9,704 bases of DNA, taken from assembly GCA_014804565.1 (NCBI GenBank), contig JAAUZN010000036.1, forward strand, positions 44,553-54,256, in the 5' to 3' direction. Position numbers and translations under genes: made by a program. Positions 1-6,715 of the stretch are shown here, piece after piece (position 1 is the stretch's first letter; each line of letters begins with the position of its first letter). Source of the DNA: Lachnospiraceae bacterium (lineage in GTDB: Bacteria > Bacillota > Clostridia > Lachnospirales > Lachnospiraceae). The notes below the pieces were generated by a model. It saw only the letters and a list, made by a program, of their open reading frames with translations. It ran no database searches and was not told the origin of the DNA.

Positions 1-512
1 CCCAACAAGTTCAACAGCAAAAATACCGCAATGATAAAATAGGTATCCGTATAAAAAAGCGTATGCGGTGCGAGCGACAGCTTTTTCACCGTAAGTCCGC
101 CGTTTCCGCTGTAATTGATGCGCAGCTGCAGTTGCTTGGTATCCTTGGACAGCGTAAAATCCGCTGTCAGTTCATCCTCCCAGGAATTGATAGGCCAGGC
201 CGCGATCTTATCGCCCTGCTCCCAAAGCTCCAGCACACTGTCCTTTTGCTCCGCACTGTAATACATCTGCACTCTGTAGGTGCCCTTGTTCATGACATAG
301 GAAGGCGTGTTTGCCACCACGCCATATCTTGCCACGGAATCCTGCAGTACAAGTGCATTCTCCGAATCAATCAATCCCACGGTATGCTGCAGTTCAATGC
401 CGTTGTAGACGATCGGCTGCTTTCCCTCATCTCCCAGCCACAAAAGCACCACAAACAACACTGCCAGCACGCCATATGTGATTTTACTCTTAAGCGATAT
501 CGTTTTTGTCAT
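1..512 (-). CDS. Membrane protein with extracytoplasmic domain, C-terminus cut by window edge
   Basis: The reading frame opens at ATG 512 and stays open to the left edge, giving 170 residues with no stop, so the 3' part is missing. A GAGG at 520-523 lies 7 nt before the ATG. The protein starts with a short basic stretch, then a hydrophobic segment at about residues 13-26 (YGVLAVLFVVLLWL). Residues 27-150 are polar and look beta-rich, with repeated YRVQMYY / LQLRINY type strands. A second hydrophobic segment begins near 153 (FIIAVFLLLNLL) and runs off the edge. I infer one N-terminal anchor, a domain of about 120 residues outside the cell, and then probably a polytopic region. I do not recognise the family; a membrane glycosyltransferase, glycan polymerase or modifying enzyme would fit the context. 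It starts 32 nt after pseC with no promoter of its own visible, so it is probably the next gene of the mtnA-pseB-pseC unit. Confidence 0.8.
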   Translation of the reverse strand, partial: MTKTISLKSKITYGVLAVLFVVLLWLGDEGKQPIVYNGIELQHTVGLIDSENALVLQDSVARYGVVANTPSYVMNKGTYRVQMYYSAEQKDSVLELWEQGDKIAAWPINSWEDELTADFTLSKDTKQLQLRINYSGNGGLTVKKLSLAPHTLFYTDTYFIIAVFLLLNLL

Positions 513-544
513 TTTGGTTCCTCAAGTGCTGTCTGTCATATCAG

Positions 545-1738
545 CTATATCCGATAGTAGGTTACGATCTTTTTCACTGCCTCAATCACACTCTCCACAT
601 CCTCATCGCTCATCGCGTAGTAGAGCGGCAGAGAAATGATCTCCTCATAGAGTTTCTCCGCGTTAGGGCACAGTCCCCGCCGGTATCCCAGCTTTTCATA
701 GTAAGGGAAATAGTAGGTCGGTATATAATGTACATTACAGCACACCTTCTCCGCCTTCAGCGCCTCAAAAAACTGTTTTCTGTCGATCCGCAGCTTTTCC
801 GGCACGATACGCAGGATATACAGATGCCTCGTGGTATCCGACTCCGGAATCTCCCGCTGCACAAACAGCTCCGGCAGTTCGGAAAACGCCTCGTTGTATC
901 TTTTTACGATCTCTTTTCTGCGGCTGCTGAACATGGGCAGCTTATCCAGCTGACTGATGATCAGCGCCGCCTGCATGTCCGTGATACGGTAATTATAGCC
1001 CAGCGCGATCTGCTCGTAATACCAGGGGCCATCCGACTCATGCTCCATCTGCGACTCATCTCTTGTGATGCCGTGAGCACGGTACAATACCAGTTTTTTA
1101 TATAACGCCTCGTCATTGGTCAAAACAGCGCCGCCCTCACCGCCTGTCACGGTCTTGACCGGGTGAAAACTGAATGTAGTCATATCCGCAATAGAACCGT
1201 TGGCCTGTCCTTTGTATTTTGTGCCGATCACATGAGCGCCATCCTCGATCAGAGTAAGTCCTCGCTTTTTACAGATCGCGAGAATCGGCTCCAGATCCAC
1301 AGACTGCCCCGTAAAGTCCACTGCCACAACCGCCTTTGTCCGGGGTGTGACCGCCTCCTCCACCTTCTTAGGATCAATATTGTAAGTCTCCGGATCAATG
1401 TCCGCAAACACGGGTCTCGCCCCACAATAAAGCGCGCAGTTTGCCGACGCCGCGAAGGTGATAGGGGTCGTGATCACCTCATCTCCCTCACCCACACCCG
1501 CGGCAAGCGCCGCCATGTGCAGAGCCGCTGTGCCGTTTGCGCAGACCACAGCGTATTTTGCACCCGTCAGCGCACACAGCTTCTGCTCCAGTTCCCCGAT
1601 CTTCGGCCCACAGGTCAGGAAGTCGCTTCGCAGTACCTCCGTCACCGCCTGAATATCCGCCTCGTCTATATATTGATGTCCGTAAGAGATCGGTGTCTCT
1701 CTTGCCGGCCTTCCGCCTTCTATCGCTGGCTTTTCCAT
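545..1738 (-). CDS. pseC: PseC-type UDP-4-keto-6-deoxy-HexNAc 4-aminotransferase (DegT/DnrJ/EryC1 family)
   Basis: A 397-residue PLP-dependent sugar aminotransferase, a normal length for the family. It should move an amino group from glutamate to C4 of the 4-keto sugar made by PseB, giving UDP-4-amino-4,6-dideoxy-beta-L-AltNAc in the cytoplasm. Visible motifs are the substrate/cofactor region SDFLTCGP (38-45), ANGTAALH (67-74), the IEDGAH segment with Asp166 expected to contact the PLP pyridine nitrogen, and SFHPVKTVTGGEGG with Lys195 as the Schiff-base lysine. YNYRITDMQAAL further on is also typical. I chose ATG 1738 because AGGAGG (1743-1748) sits 4 nt before it and MEKPAIEGG is a usual DegT N-terminus. 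In-frame starts at ATG 1798, GTG 1777 and ATG 1771 would add up to 20 atypical residues. Placement right after pseB supports the Pse assignment. A related C4 aminotransferase for another 4-amino sugar is the alternative. Confidence 0.9.
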   Translation of the reverse strand: MEKPAIEGGRPARETPISYGHQYIDEADIQAVTEVLRSDFLTCGPKIGELEQKLCALTGAKYAVVCANGTAALHMAALAAGVGEGDEVITTPITFAASANCALYCGARPVFADIDPETYNIDPKKVEEAVTPRTKAVVAVDFTGQSVDLEPILAICKKRGLTLIEDGAHVIGTKYKGQANGSIADMTTFSFHPVKTVTGGEGGAVLTNDEALYKKLVLYRAHGITRDESQMEHESDGPWYYEQIALGYNYRITDMQAALIISQLDKLPMFSSRRKEIVKRYNEAFSELPELFVQREIPESDTTRHLYILRIVPEKLRIDRKQFFEALKAEKVCCNVHYIPTYYFPYYEKLGYRRGLCPNAEKLYEEIISLPLYYAMSDEDVESVIEAVKKIVTYYRI

Positions 1739-1742
1739 AATT

Positions 1743-1748
1743 CCTCCT
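1743..1748 (-). promoter_or_regulatory. Ribosome binding site AGGAGG for the preferred pseC start
   Basis: The minus strand reads AGGAGG, then AATT, then ATG 1738. It is a full anti-16S match at short spacing. It lies outside the leader hairpin at 1759-1788, so it stays accessible when that stem forms. This decides the start over the upstream in-frame candidates, whose own AGGAGG is inside the stem. Confidence 0.7.
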
Positions 1749-1758
1749 ATACGCTGAG

Positions 1759-1788
1759 AGAGGACACGCATTTCCACACATGTCCTCC
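1759..1788 (-). promoter_or_regulatory. Leader hairpin between pseB and pseC that sequesters an AGGAGG
   Basis: In the minus-strand RNA, GGAGGACAUG (1788-1779) pairs with CGUGUCCUCU (1768-1759). This gives a 10-bp stem with two G-U wobbles, no bulge and a 10-nt loop (1769-1778). The 5' arm contains five bases of an AGGAGG (1784-1789), so that Shine-Dalgarno would be hidden. The structure begins 14 nt after the last base of the pseB stop and ends 20 nt before the pseC ATG. No U-run follows, so it is not an intrinsic terminator. The pairing is read directly; any effect on pseC translation, on coupling to pseB or on mRNA stability is inferred. Confidence 0.5.
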
Positions 1789-1802
1789 TTGTATTCATCC
1801 CT

Positions 1803-2804
1803 CTATTTTTCCAGTTCTACTTCTTTTAACAGCGCTCTGATATCCTCCACGCCAAGCCACTCCGTGTTGTTGTCAGAGCTGTAAGAAAAGCCTTCCGCCA
1901 CTTTGACACCGGAGAGATCCGGCTGCTGTCTGTTATTCCAGGTCATCTGCGGATAGACGATAAAATGCTTGTCATATTCATAGGTGGTCGCAGAATCCTC
2001 TGTGGTCACCATGATCTCATGCAGCTTCTCTCCCGGCCGGATACCGGTCTCTCTTATCTTACATCCCGGCAGCATGGCCTCCGCCAGATCCGTGATCTTA
2101 AAGGAGGGAATCTTGCTGATGAAAGTCTCTCCTCCGTTCGCCTCCGCCAATGCCTTGAGCACCAGCTCCACACCCTGGGTCAGACTGATCCAGAATCTGG
2201 TCATACGAAGGTCTGTAATAGGCAATTCCTCTGCCCCCTCTTGAATCAGCTTGTGAAAGAAGGGAATGACAGACCCGCGGCTTCCCGCCACATTACCGTA
2301 TCTGACGATGGAGAAATTGATATCCTTCGTGCCCACATAGGCATTCGCCGCCACAAACAGTTTGTCCGAGACAAGCTTCGTCCCGCCGTAGAGATTCACC
2401 GGATTGACCGCCTTGTCCGTGGACAGTGCCACCACCTTGCGCACGCCCGTATCCAACGCCGCGTCGATCACGTTCATCGCCCCGTGGATATTAGTCTTGA
2501 TCGCCTCGTTTGGATTATATTCACAGGCAGGCACCTGCTTTAATGCCGCCGCATGAATGATATAATCAACTCCCTCACAGGCCCGCCGCAGACGATCCAC
2601 ATCACGCACATCGCCAATAAAAAACCGAAGCTTTTCTTCGTGCTCTTTAAATTCATTGGCCATCATCCACTGCTTAAACTCATCCCGGGAATAGATGATG
2701 ATCTTTTTCGGCTCATAGTGGGTCAACACATATCGGGTAAAACATTTTCCAAAAGAACCTGTCCCGCCGGTGATCAGTATGGTTTTATCTTTTAAATTTA
2801 ACAT
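1803..2804 (-). CDS. pseB: UDP-N-acetylglucosamine 4,6-dehydratase (inverting), PseB/FlaA1 type
   Basis: A 333-residue soluble short-chain dehydrogenase/reductase family enzyme, matching the usual PseB length. It dehydrates UDP-GlcNAc at C4/C6 with inversion at C5, giving UDP-2-acetamido-2,6-dideoxy-beta-L-arabino-hexos-4-ulose, the first step toward pseudaminic-type sugars. The N-terminal Rossmann fold carries GGTGSFG (13-19) for NADP. The family stretch IYSRDEFKQ spans 37-45. The catalytic region is STDKAVNPVNLYGGTK, with Thr129, Asp130 and Lys131 plus Tyr139 and Lys143. PITDLRMTRFWI and RPGEKLHEIM are typical later blocks. No N-terminal membrane segments are present, unlike the larger PglF/CapD-type dehydratases. 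The start has GGAGG at 2811-2815, 6 nt upstream. It lies 24 nt after mtnA and is followed by pseC, so the two Pse enzymes are probably co-transcribed. Function is well supported; the final sugar is not decided by this gene alone. Confidence 0.93.
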   Translation of the reverse strand: MLNLKDKTILITGGTGSFGKCFTRYVLTHYEPKKIIIYSRDEFKQWMMANEFKEHEEKLRFFIGDVRDVDRLRRACEGVDYIIHAAALKQVPACEYNPNEAIKTNIHGAMNVIDAALDTGVRKVVALSTDKAVNPVNLYGGTKLVSDKLFVAANAYVGTKDINFSIVRYGNVAGSRGSVIPFFHKLIQEGAEELPITDLRMTRFWISLTQGVELVLKALAEANGGETFISKIPSFKITDLAEAMLPGCKIRETGIRPGEKLHEIMVTTEDSATTYEYDKHFIVYPQMTWNNRQQPDLSGVKVAEGFSYSSDNNTEWLGVEDIRALLKEVELEK

Positions 2805-2828
2805 AGGTTTCCTCCGAACAAAATATTA

Positions 2829-3887
2829 TCAGATGCCAAGCTCACGAAATGCCTTATCGTAAGGTGCCCTGCACAATCCCTTCTCCGTAATGATCCCCGT
2901 GATCAGGGAATGATCCGTCACATCAAAAGCCGGGTTGAACACCTTAACGCCCTCCGGCGCCATGGGCTCCTTGTACCACATCTGCGTGACCTCCTCCGGT
3001 GCGCGCTCCTCGATGGGGATCTGCTCTCCCGTCTCTATGGACATGTCGATGGTAGAACTGGGGGCACAGACATAAAAGGGAATCCCATAATGCTTCGCCA
3101 GAACCGCCACGCCGGAAGTGCCTATCTTATTGGCAGTGTCTCCGTTTCGCGCCACCCGGTCACAGCCCACAAAAACGATATTCACCTTCCCGCTTTTCAT
3201 CACTGTAGAAGCCATGTTGTCACAGATCAGCGTGGTATCTATCCCTGCGCCGTGCAGCTCAAAGGCCGTGAGCCTTGCCCCCTGCAGCAGCGGTCTGGTC
3301 TCGTCACAATATACCCGAAAATCTGTCATCCCATGTTCCAGCGCCACATACATGGGTGCCGTGGCCGTTCCGTATTTTGCGGTGGCCAGGGTTCCCGCAT
3401 TGCAATGCGTAAGAATACCGTCTCCAGACTTTAACAGCCCATATCCGATCTCCCCGATACTGCGGCTGATTGCCACATCCTCGTCCCGGATCTGCTGCGC
3501 CTGCGCAAAGAGAAGCTCTTTGATCTCAGCTACGGGCTTGTCCGCATAATCCCGCAATACGCGCTCCATCCGATCCAGCGCCCAGAAAAGATTGACCGCC
3601 GTAGGACGCGCTTTCGACAGATAGGTTTTCTGCCTCATAAATTCCGCAAAAAAAGCCTCGTAATCCTGTGTTTCGATCCGGGATGCCGCAAGCGCCATGG
3701 CGTAGCCGGCACACACTCCGATCGCCGGGGCACCCCGCACCCGCAGATATTTGACCGCCTCAAAGATATCTTCTGTTTTTTCCAGCCGAAGCACCTTGAC
3801 CGTACCCGGCAGCAGCGTCTGATCCAGTATCTCCAGACAGCTCCTGTCTTCGGACAGGCGGACGGTATCTAACTCCAATGCGTTCAT
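2829..3887 (-). CDS. mtnA: MtnA-family sugar-1-phosphate isomerase (S-methyl-5-thioribose-1-phosphate isomerase type)
   Basis: A 352-residue protein of the eIF2B-like / MtnA family, full length. Characterised members convert the aldose S-methyl-5-thioribose 1-phosphate to the ketose S-methyl-5-thioribulose 1-phosphate in methionine salvage; some paralogues act on 5-deoxyribose 1-phosphate. Signature blocks are VRGAPAIGV (50-58), ILTHCNAGTLAT with the expected catalytic Cys162, GCDRVARNGDTANKIGT with the expected catalytic Asp243, and FYVCAPSSTID (271-281). The usual GADR is GCDR here, which keeps the Asp. ATG 3887 has GAGG at 3895-3898, 7 nt upstream. The gene sits directly behind a consensus promoter and before pseB. 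No MTR kinase, dehydratase, enolase/phosphatase, dioxygenase or aldolase partner is visible. Family assignment is firm; the substrate in this glycan context is open. It may be housekeeping salvage placed here by chance, 5-deoxypentose salvage, or supply of an unusual sugar. Confidence 0.92.
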   Translation of the reverse strand: MNALELDTVRLSEDRSCLEILDQTLLPGTVKVLRLEKTEDIFEAVKYLRVRGAPAIGVCAGYAMALAASRIETQDYEAFFAEFMRQKTYLSKARPTAVNLFWALDRMERVLRDYADKPVAEIKELLFAQAQQIRDEDVAISRSIGEIGYGLLKSGDGILTHCNAGTLATAKYGTATAPMYVALEHGMTDFRVYCDETRPLLQGARLTAFELHGAGIDTTLICDNMASTVMKSGKVNIVFVGCDRVARNGDTANKIGTSGVAVLAKHYGIPFYVCAPSSTIDMSIETGEQIPIEERAPEEVTQMWYKEPMAPEGVKVFNPAFDVTDHSLITGIITEKGLCRAPYDKAFRELGI

Positions 3888-3909
3888 CTTATATCCTCAC
3901 AATAAGTCC

Positions 3910-3938
3910 ATTATAGACAATTTTTAGGGGACAGTCAA
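3910..3938 (-). promoter_or_regulatory. Predicted sigma-A (sigma70-type) promoter for mtnA-pseB-pseC
   Basis: On the minus strand TTGACT (3938-3933, five of six consensus bases) is followed after exactly 17 nt by TATAAT (3915-3910, perfect). Transcription would begin near A3903, leaving a leader of about 16 nt that includes the mtnA GAGG. The -35 box lies in the last codons of the upstream membrane glycosyltransferase gene, and the -10 lies in the 36-nt gap. This would let the sugar-supply genes be expressed apart from the upstream transferase run, although read-through from upstream is also likely because no terminator is seen. Confidence 0.72.
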
Positions 3939-5699
3939 ACACCACGACCCACAATATTTATAAAGGTATTGAAGCTCCGCTTCCGACGCCCCACAGCTTG
4001 CGGCGATCCGCATATTCTGTGCTTCCTCATCCTTCACATCATCATATAGCGGAAGATACGCCACCAGCGCGTCCGCGTTCGCAATGGCCGGCTCTGTGAT
4101 CACATCCTCGCTCTCCGCGGAGACAAAATACACTCTGTCGTATTCCATCAGCACATCGGCCACAGCCCAGACGCACCATTCTTCCCCCGGTTTGTACACA
4201 TATACCACAGGGATGTCCTCCGCCGCCTGTTCTCTGGCAAGCGCCACCTCCTCCCGGGCTCTCGGGTAAAGGAACACCACATCCACCCGCAGATACGCCA
4301 TCACGACCGCCGCAGCGCAAAACAGCAGTGCCAGCTTCTCCATATACTTCTTCTGTTTTATGGCAAGGGTGAATATCCATCCCCAAAGATCACCGATCAG
4401 TTCAAAAATAAACAGCAGTACCTTCACCGCCGACGGACACAGCCGATACAGAATCCCCGGCTTCTTGTCCGCTTTTATTATCGGCTTCACATTGATCAAA
4501 GCCACCGCCTGTCTCCACAGCGTCCTGCAGCCAAAGAGCAATAGAAACACCACGATTCCGTAGACCGGAAGCTGATAACGATTAGAGGTCTCTCCCAGCA
4601 GAAGCGCCGTTTTGGAAACCGTCAGAAAATAGCCTGCTGCCGCAAAAAGCAGCATCCAAAACGTTATCCCAAACCGAAGTCCGTCCTGCTTCACTCCCTC
4701 TTTTGCAGTCACTCCGCCTCTTCGGCGCACCCTCACTGCCAAAGAGACCACCACGATCAGGATCACAAAAAACAGATAGCCGAATACATAGCTGTTCATC
4801 AGATCCAGGAAAAACCAGACCCGTTCAAAGGTATTGGATATATCGAAAAAGTTTTCCGTGGCCTGTGCGCCTCTCTGTCCCCGAAACATCTGTCCCAGGC
4901 AGGACGGATAGGTCAGATAGGCCAGAATAAACGCCACCGCCTGACTGAACCCGTACCACAAACAGCTATAAAGATTTCTGTCTCGCCATAACAGATAAAC
5001 GCAGAAAGCCAAAGCCATATAAAACAGGAAGATAAAATAATAATACTGTGTCAAAAAACCCACATAAGTGACAACTGCCATAAGCACCAAAAGCTTAGCG
5101 AAGGACAGATCTTCTTCCCATTCCGTTTCGCCTTTTGGCCTCTGTACGGCCCGTATATGCAAAACAGCACAGAGCAGCACAAAGGTCGTGAGCATCTCAT
5201 ACATTCTGATAAATACCACACCGCTCATGGAGGCAGGGCTGAGACCAAAAACCAACGTCACAAGATACGCCATTTTGACATCTCGTCCGCTCACTAAATA
5301 TGACAAATATGTCAGTAATATAAGATTGATCCCATGGAAAAAAAGATTGACCGACAGGCCGATCCATTTTGAGAACACACCCGGCACCAGGGACGCCACC
5401 GTGTGAAACACCCAATAATACATGGGCGGGTGTACATCCCAGGACTGCACCTGTTTTACCAATCCGTACTGAAACCGTTCGCCGGGCAGCACCACAAACT
5501 CATTGCGATAAGTCTCCTGCTCCATCCATTTTCCGTCTTCCACATAGAAACCGTTCGTGCGGGCCGTAGAATAATAGGTATAGAATTCATCCTCGTGGAA
5601 TCCCTGTTTCAATGTACAAAAATAGAAGGCCGACGCCATCAGCACGACCCAGATCACCCCAAAGCCGATCAAATATTTTTTGTCCATCTTTTTACTCAT
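3924..5699 (-). CDS. Polytopic GT-C type membrane glycosyltransferase (GT39/PMT-like)
   Basis: About 591 residues with roughly 12 hydrophobic segments. After TM1 (about 10-29) comes an extracytoplasmic loop with HEDE at 35-38. The acidic pair just after TM1 is the hallmark catalytic or metal-site region of GT-C enzymes. DVHPPMYYW (88-96) and RMYEM (165-169) also match conserved blocks of GT39/ArnT-like proteins. Further segments run to about residue 478. The last 110 residues or so are soluble and acidic, and look like an extracytoplasmic cap. Such enzymes transfer a sugar from a polyprenyl-phosphate donor to a glycan, lipid or protein outside the membrane. ATG 5699 overlaps the upstream GT2 stop by 8 nt. 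TTG 5702 just before it and ATG 5687 (MDKKYLIGFG) just after the GT2 stop are alternatives; the Shine-Dalgarno signals are weak for all. Donor and acceptor cannot be read from the sequence. Confidence 0.82.
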   Translation of the reverse strand: MSKKMDKKYLIGFGVIWVVLMASAFYFCTLKQGFHEDEFYTYYSTARTNGFYVEDGKWMEQETYRNEFVVLPGERFQYGLVKQVQSWDVHPPMYYWVFHTVASLVPGVFSKWIGLSVNLFFHGINLILLTYLSYLVSGRDVKMAYLVTLVFGLSPASMSGVVFIRMYEMLTTFVLLCAVLHIRAVQRPKGETEWEEDLSFAKLLVLMAVVTYVGFLTQYYYFIFLFYMALAFCVYLLWRDRNLYSCLWYGFSQAVAFILAYLTYPSCLGQMFRGQRGAQATENFFDISNTFERVWFFLDLMNSYVFGYLFFVILIVVVSLAVRVRRRGGVTAKEGVKQDGLRFGITFWMLLFAAAGYFLTVSKTALLLGETSNRYQLPVYGIVVFLLLFGCRTLWRQAVALINVKPIIKADKKPGILYRLCPSAVKVLLFIFELIGDLWGWIFTLAIKQKKYMEKLALLFCAAAVVMAYLRVDVVFLYPRAREEVALAREQAAEDIPVVYVYKPGEEWCVWAVADVLMEYDRVYFVSAESEDVITEPAIANADALVAYLPLYDDVKDEEAQNMRIAASCGASEAELQYLYKYCGSWCLTVP

Positions 5700-6693
5700 C
5701 AACCGTCTGTCCTGCTATCTTCATCTTCCCCGCATGCACCTTTCTGACCGTCCGCGGCGCTGCCGCAAGCAGCAGCAGATATATCTTATTCTTTTTTGTC
5801 AGATACGGATTCTTCACGGTATCCGTCACATGTTTTCGCAGATAATTTTTTACATTTATATAAAAAACATTGTCCGCTTTCATCTGTGAAACCGGCACAT
5901 GCAGCATATAATCCAGTCTCTGATAGAGATTGAACCGTACCGCGCAGTCATGCAGAGCAGGATATTTTTCATCCACAAGTGTCTGCACTCTGTCCGCATT
6001 GTCCACAATATCCAGAAACACTCGGGAAAAGCTGTCCTTTGTCCGTGTTCTGGTGGTACTTGTCGCCCGGCATACCACATGATATCCCTGCTGCGGCAGA
6101 ATGACAATGCCGGAGATCTCCTGCAAAAGTTCTAAGAGCAGTCGGAAATCCTCGTTTAACTCACCCTCAGGAAAACAATGTCCCGAAAAGATTTCCCTGC
6201 GAAACAGCTTGGTACAAAAAGAGCAGTCTCCCCGATGTAACAAAAGCTCCCGGATAAAGGTCTCCGCGTCACAGAAATATTCCTTTTCCGGCGGCAGACA
6301 GACATCCGGCAGACGATTCCCCGTCTCATCCACCTCATCCCGGGAGATCTGTACCACGGAATGCTCCCCCGCTTCGAGAACGCGCAGCATCTCCTCATAG
6401 ACATAAGGCTCTATATAGTCGTCGCTGTCCACAAACCCCAAAAAATCTCCGTCAGCCAGTTTTAATCCTACATTGCGCGCAGACGAAGCCCCGCCGTTTT
6501 TCTTATGATACGTCCGAATCCGTACATCCTCTGCCGCCAGCCGCTCGCAGAGCTCGCCCGTCCCGTCCGTGGAGCCGTCGTCGATCAGCAGGATCTCCAG
6601 ATGCCGGTAGGTCTGCGCACAGATAGAGGCAACGCACCGCTCCAGACAGTCTATGGAATTGTACACAGGCACAATGACGCTGATCTTTTTCAT
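5692..6693 (-). CDS. Family 2 glycosyltransferase (GT-A fold)
   Basis: A soluble inverting glycosyltransferase of 333 residues from this start. The N-terminal GT-A domain begins at once with ISVIVPVYNS. IDDGSTD follows at about 37-43 for nucleotide binding, then GGASSARN, and DSDD (89-92), the DXD-type site that binds the metal and donor diphosphate. NEDFRLLLELL holds the ED pair (181-182) where the catalytic base is expected. TKLFRREIF is also usual for this subfamily. The C-terminal 100 residues are basic with an amphipathic or hydrophobic stretch (IYLLLLAAA), perhaps for membrane contact. I prefer ATG 6693 because a GAGAG lies 5 nt upstream and MKKISVIVPVYN is the common N-terminus. ATG 6705 would add four residues but has only a poor AAAGA abutting it. 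The upstream stop is 10 nt before ATG 6705. The sugar donor is unknown. Confidence 0.88.
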   Translation of the reverse strand: MKKISVIVPVYNSIDCLERCVASICAQTYRHLEILLIDDGSTDGTGELCERLAAEDVRIRTYHKKNGGASSARNVGLKLADGDFLGFVDSDDYIEPYVYEEMLRVLEAGEHSVVQISRDEVDETGNRLPDVCLPPEKEYFCDAETFIRELLLHRGDCSFCTKLFRREIFSGHCFPEGELNEDFRLLLELLQEISGIVILPQQGYHVVCRATSTTRTRTKDSFSRVFLDIVDNADRVQTLVDEKYPALHDCAVRFNLYQRLDYMLHVPVSQMKADNVFYINVKNYLRKHVTDTVKNPYLTKKNKIYLLLLAAAPRTVRKVHAGKMKIAGQTVDE

Positions 6694-6715
6694 ATCCGCT
6701 CTCATTCTTTATATT

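Noticed and set aside
1488..1781. Out-of-frame 97-codon frame starting at ATG 1781, just after an AGGAGG
   Set aside because: The spacing to AGGAGG is only 2 nt, the start sits in the hairpin stem, and most of the frame overlaps pseC in a shifted frame with no recognisable content.
1759..1788. Intrinsic terminator between pseB and pseC
   Set aside because: The stem is real, but the RNA after it reads CUCAGCGUAUAGG with no run of U, and pseC follows at once.
506..1840. Plus-strand open frames opposite pseC and pseB (for example 506-1105 and 1163-1840)
   Set aside because: They lie antisense to genes with clear family motifs, their translations are rich in His, Arg, Cys and Leu without recognisable domains, and they lack convincing ribosome binding sites.
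545..2804. Bacillosamine or L-FucNAc pathway instead of Pse
   Set aside because: The dehydratase is the short soluble inverting type without PglF-like membrane segments, and no C3/C5 epimerase or reductase of the L-FucNAc route is adjacent; it cannot be fully excluded without an assay.
2805..2850. Possible second promoter before pseB (TGATAATATT)
   Set aside because: GATAAT resembles a -10 box, but no -35-like hexamer lies 16-18 nt upstream (GGCATT at 17 nt), so the AT-rich gap is a sufficient explanation.
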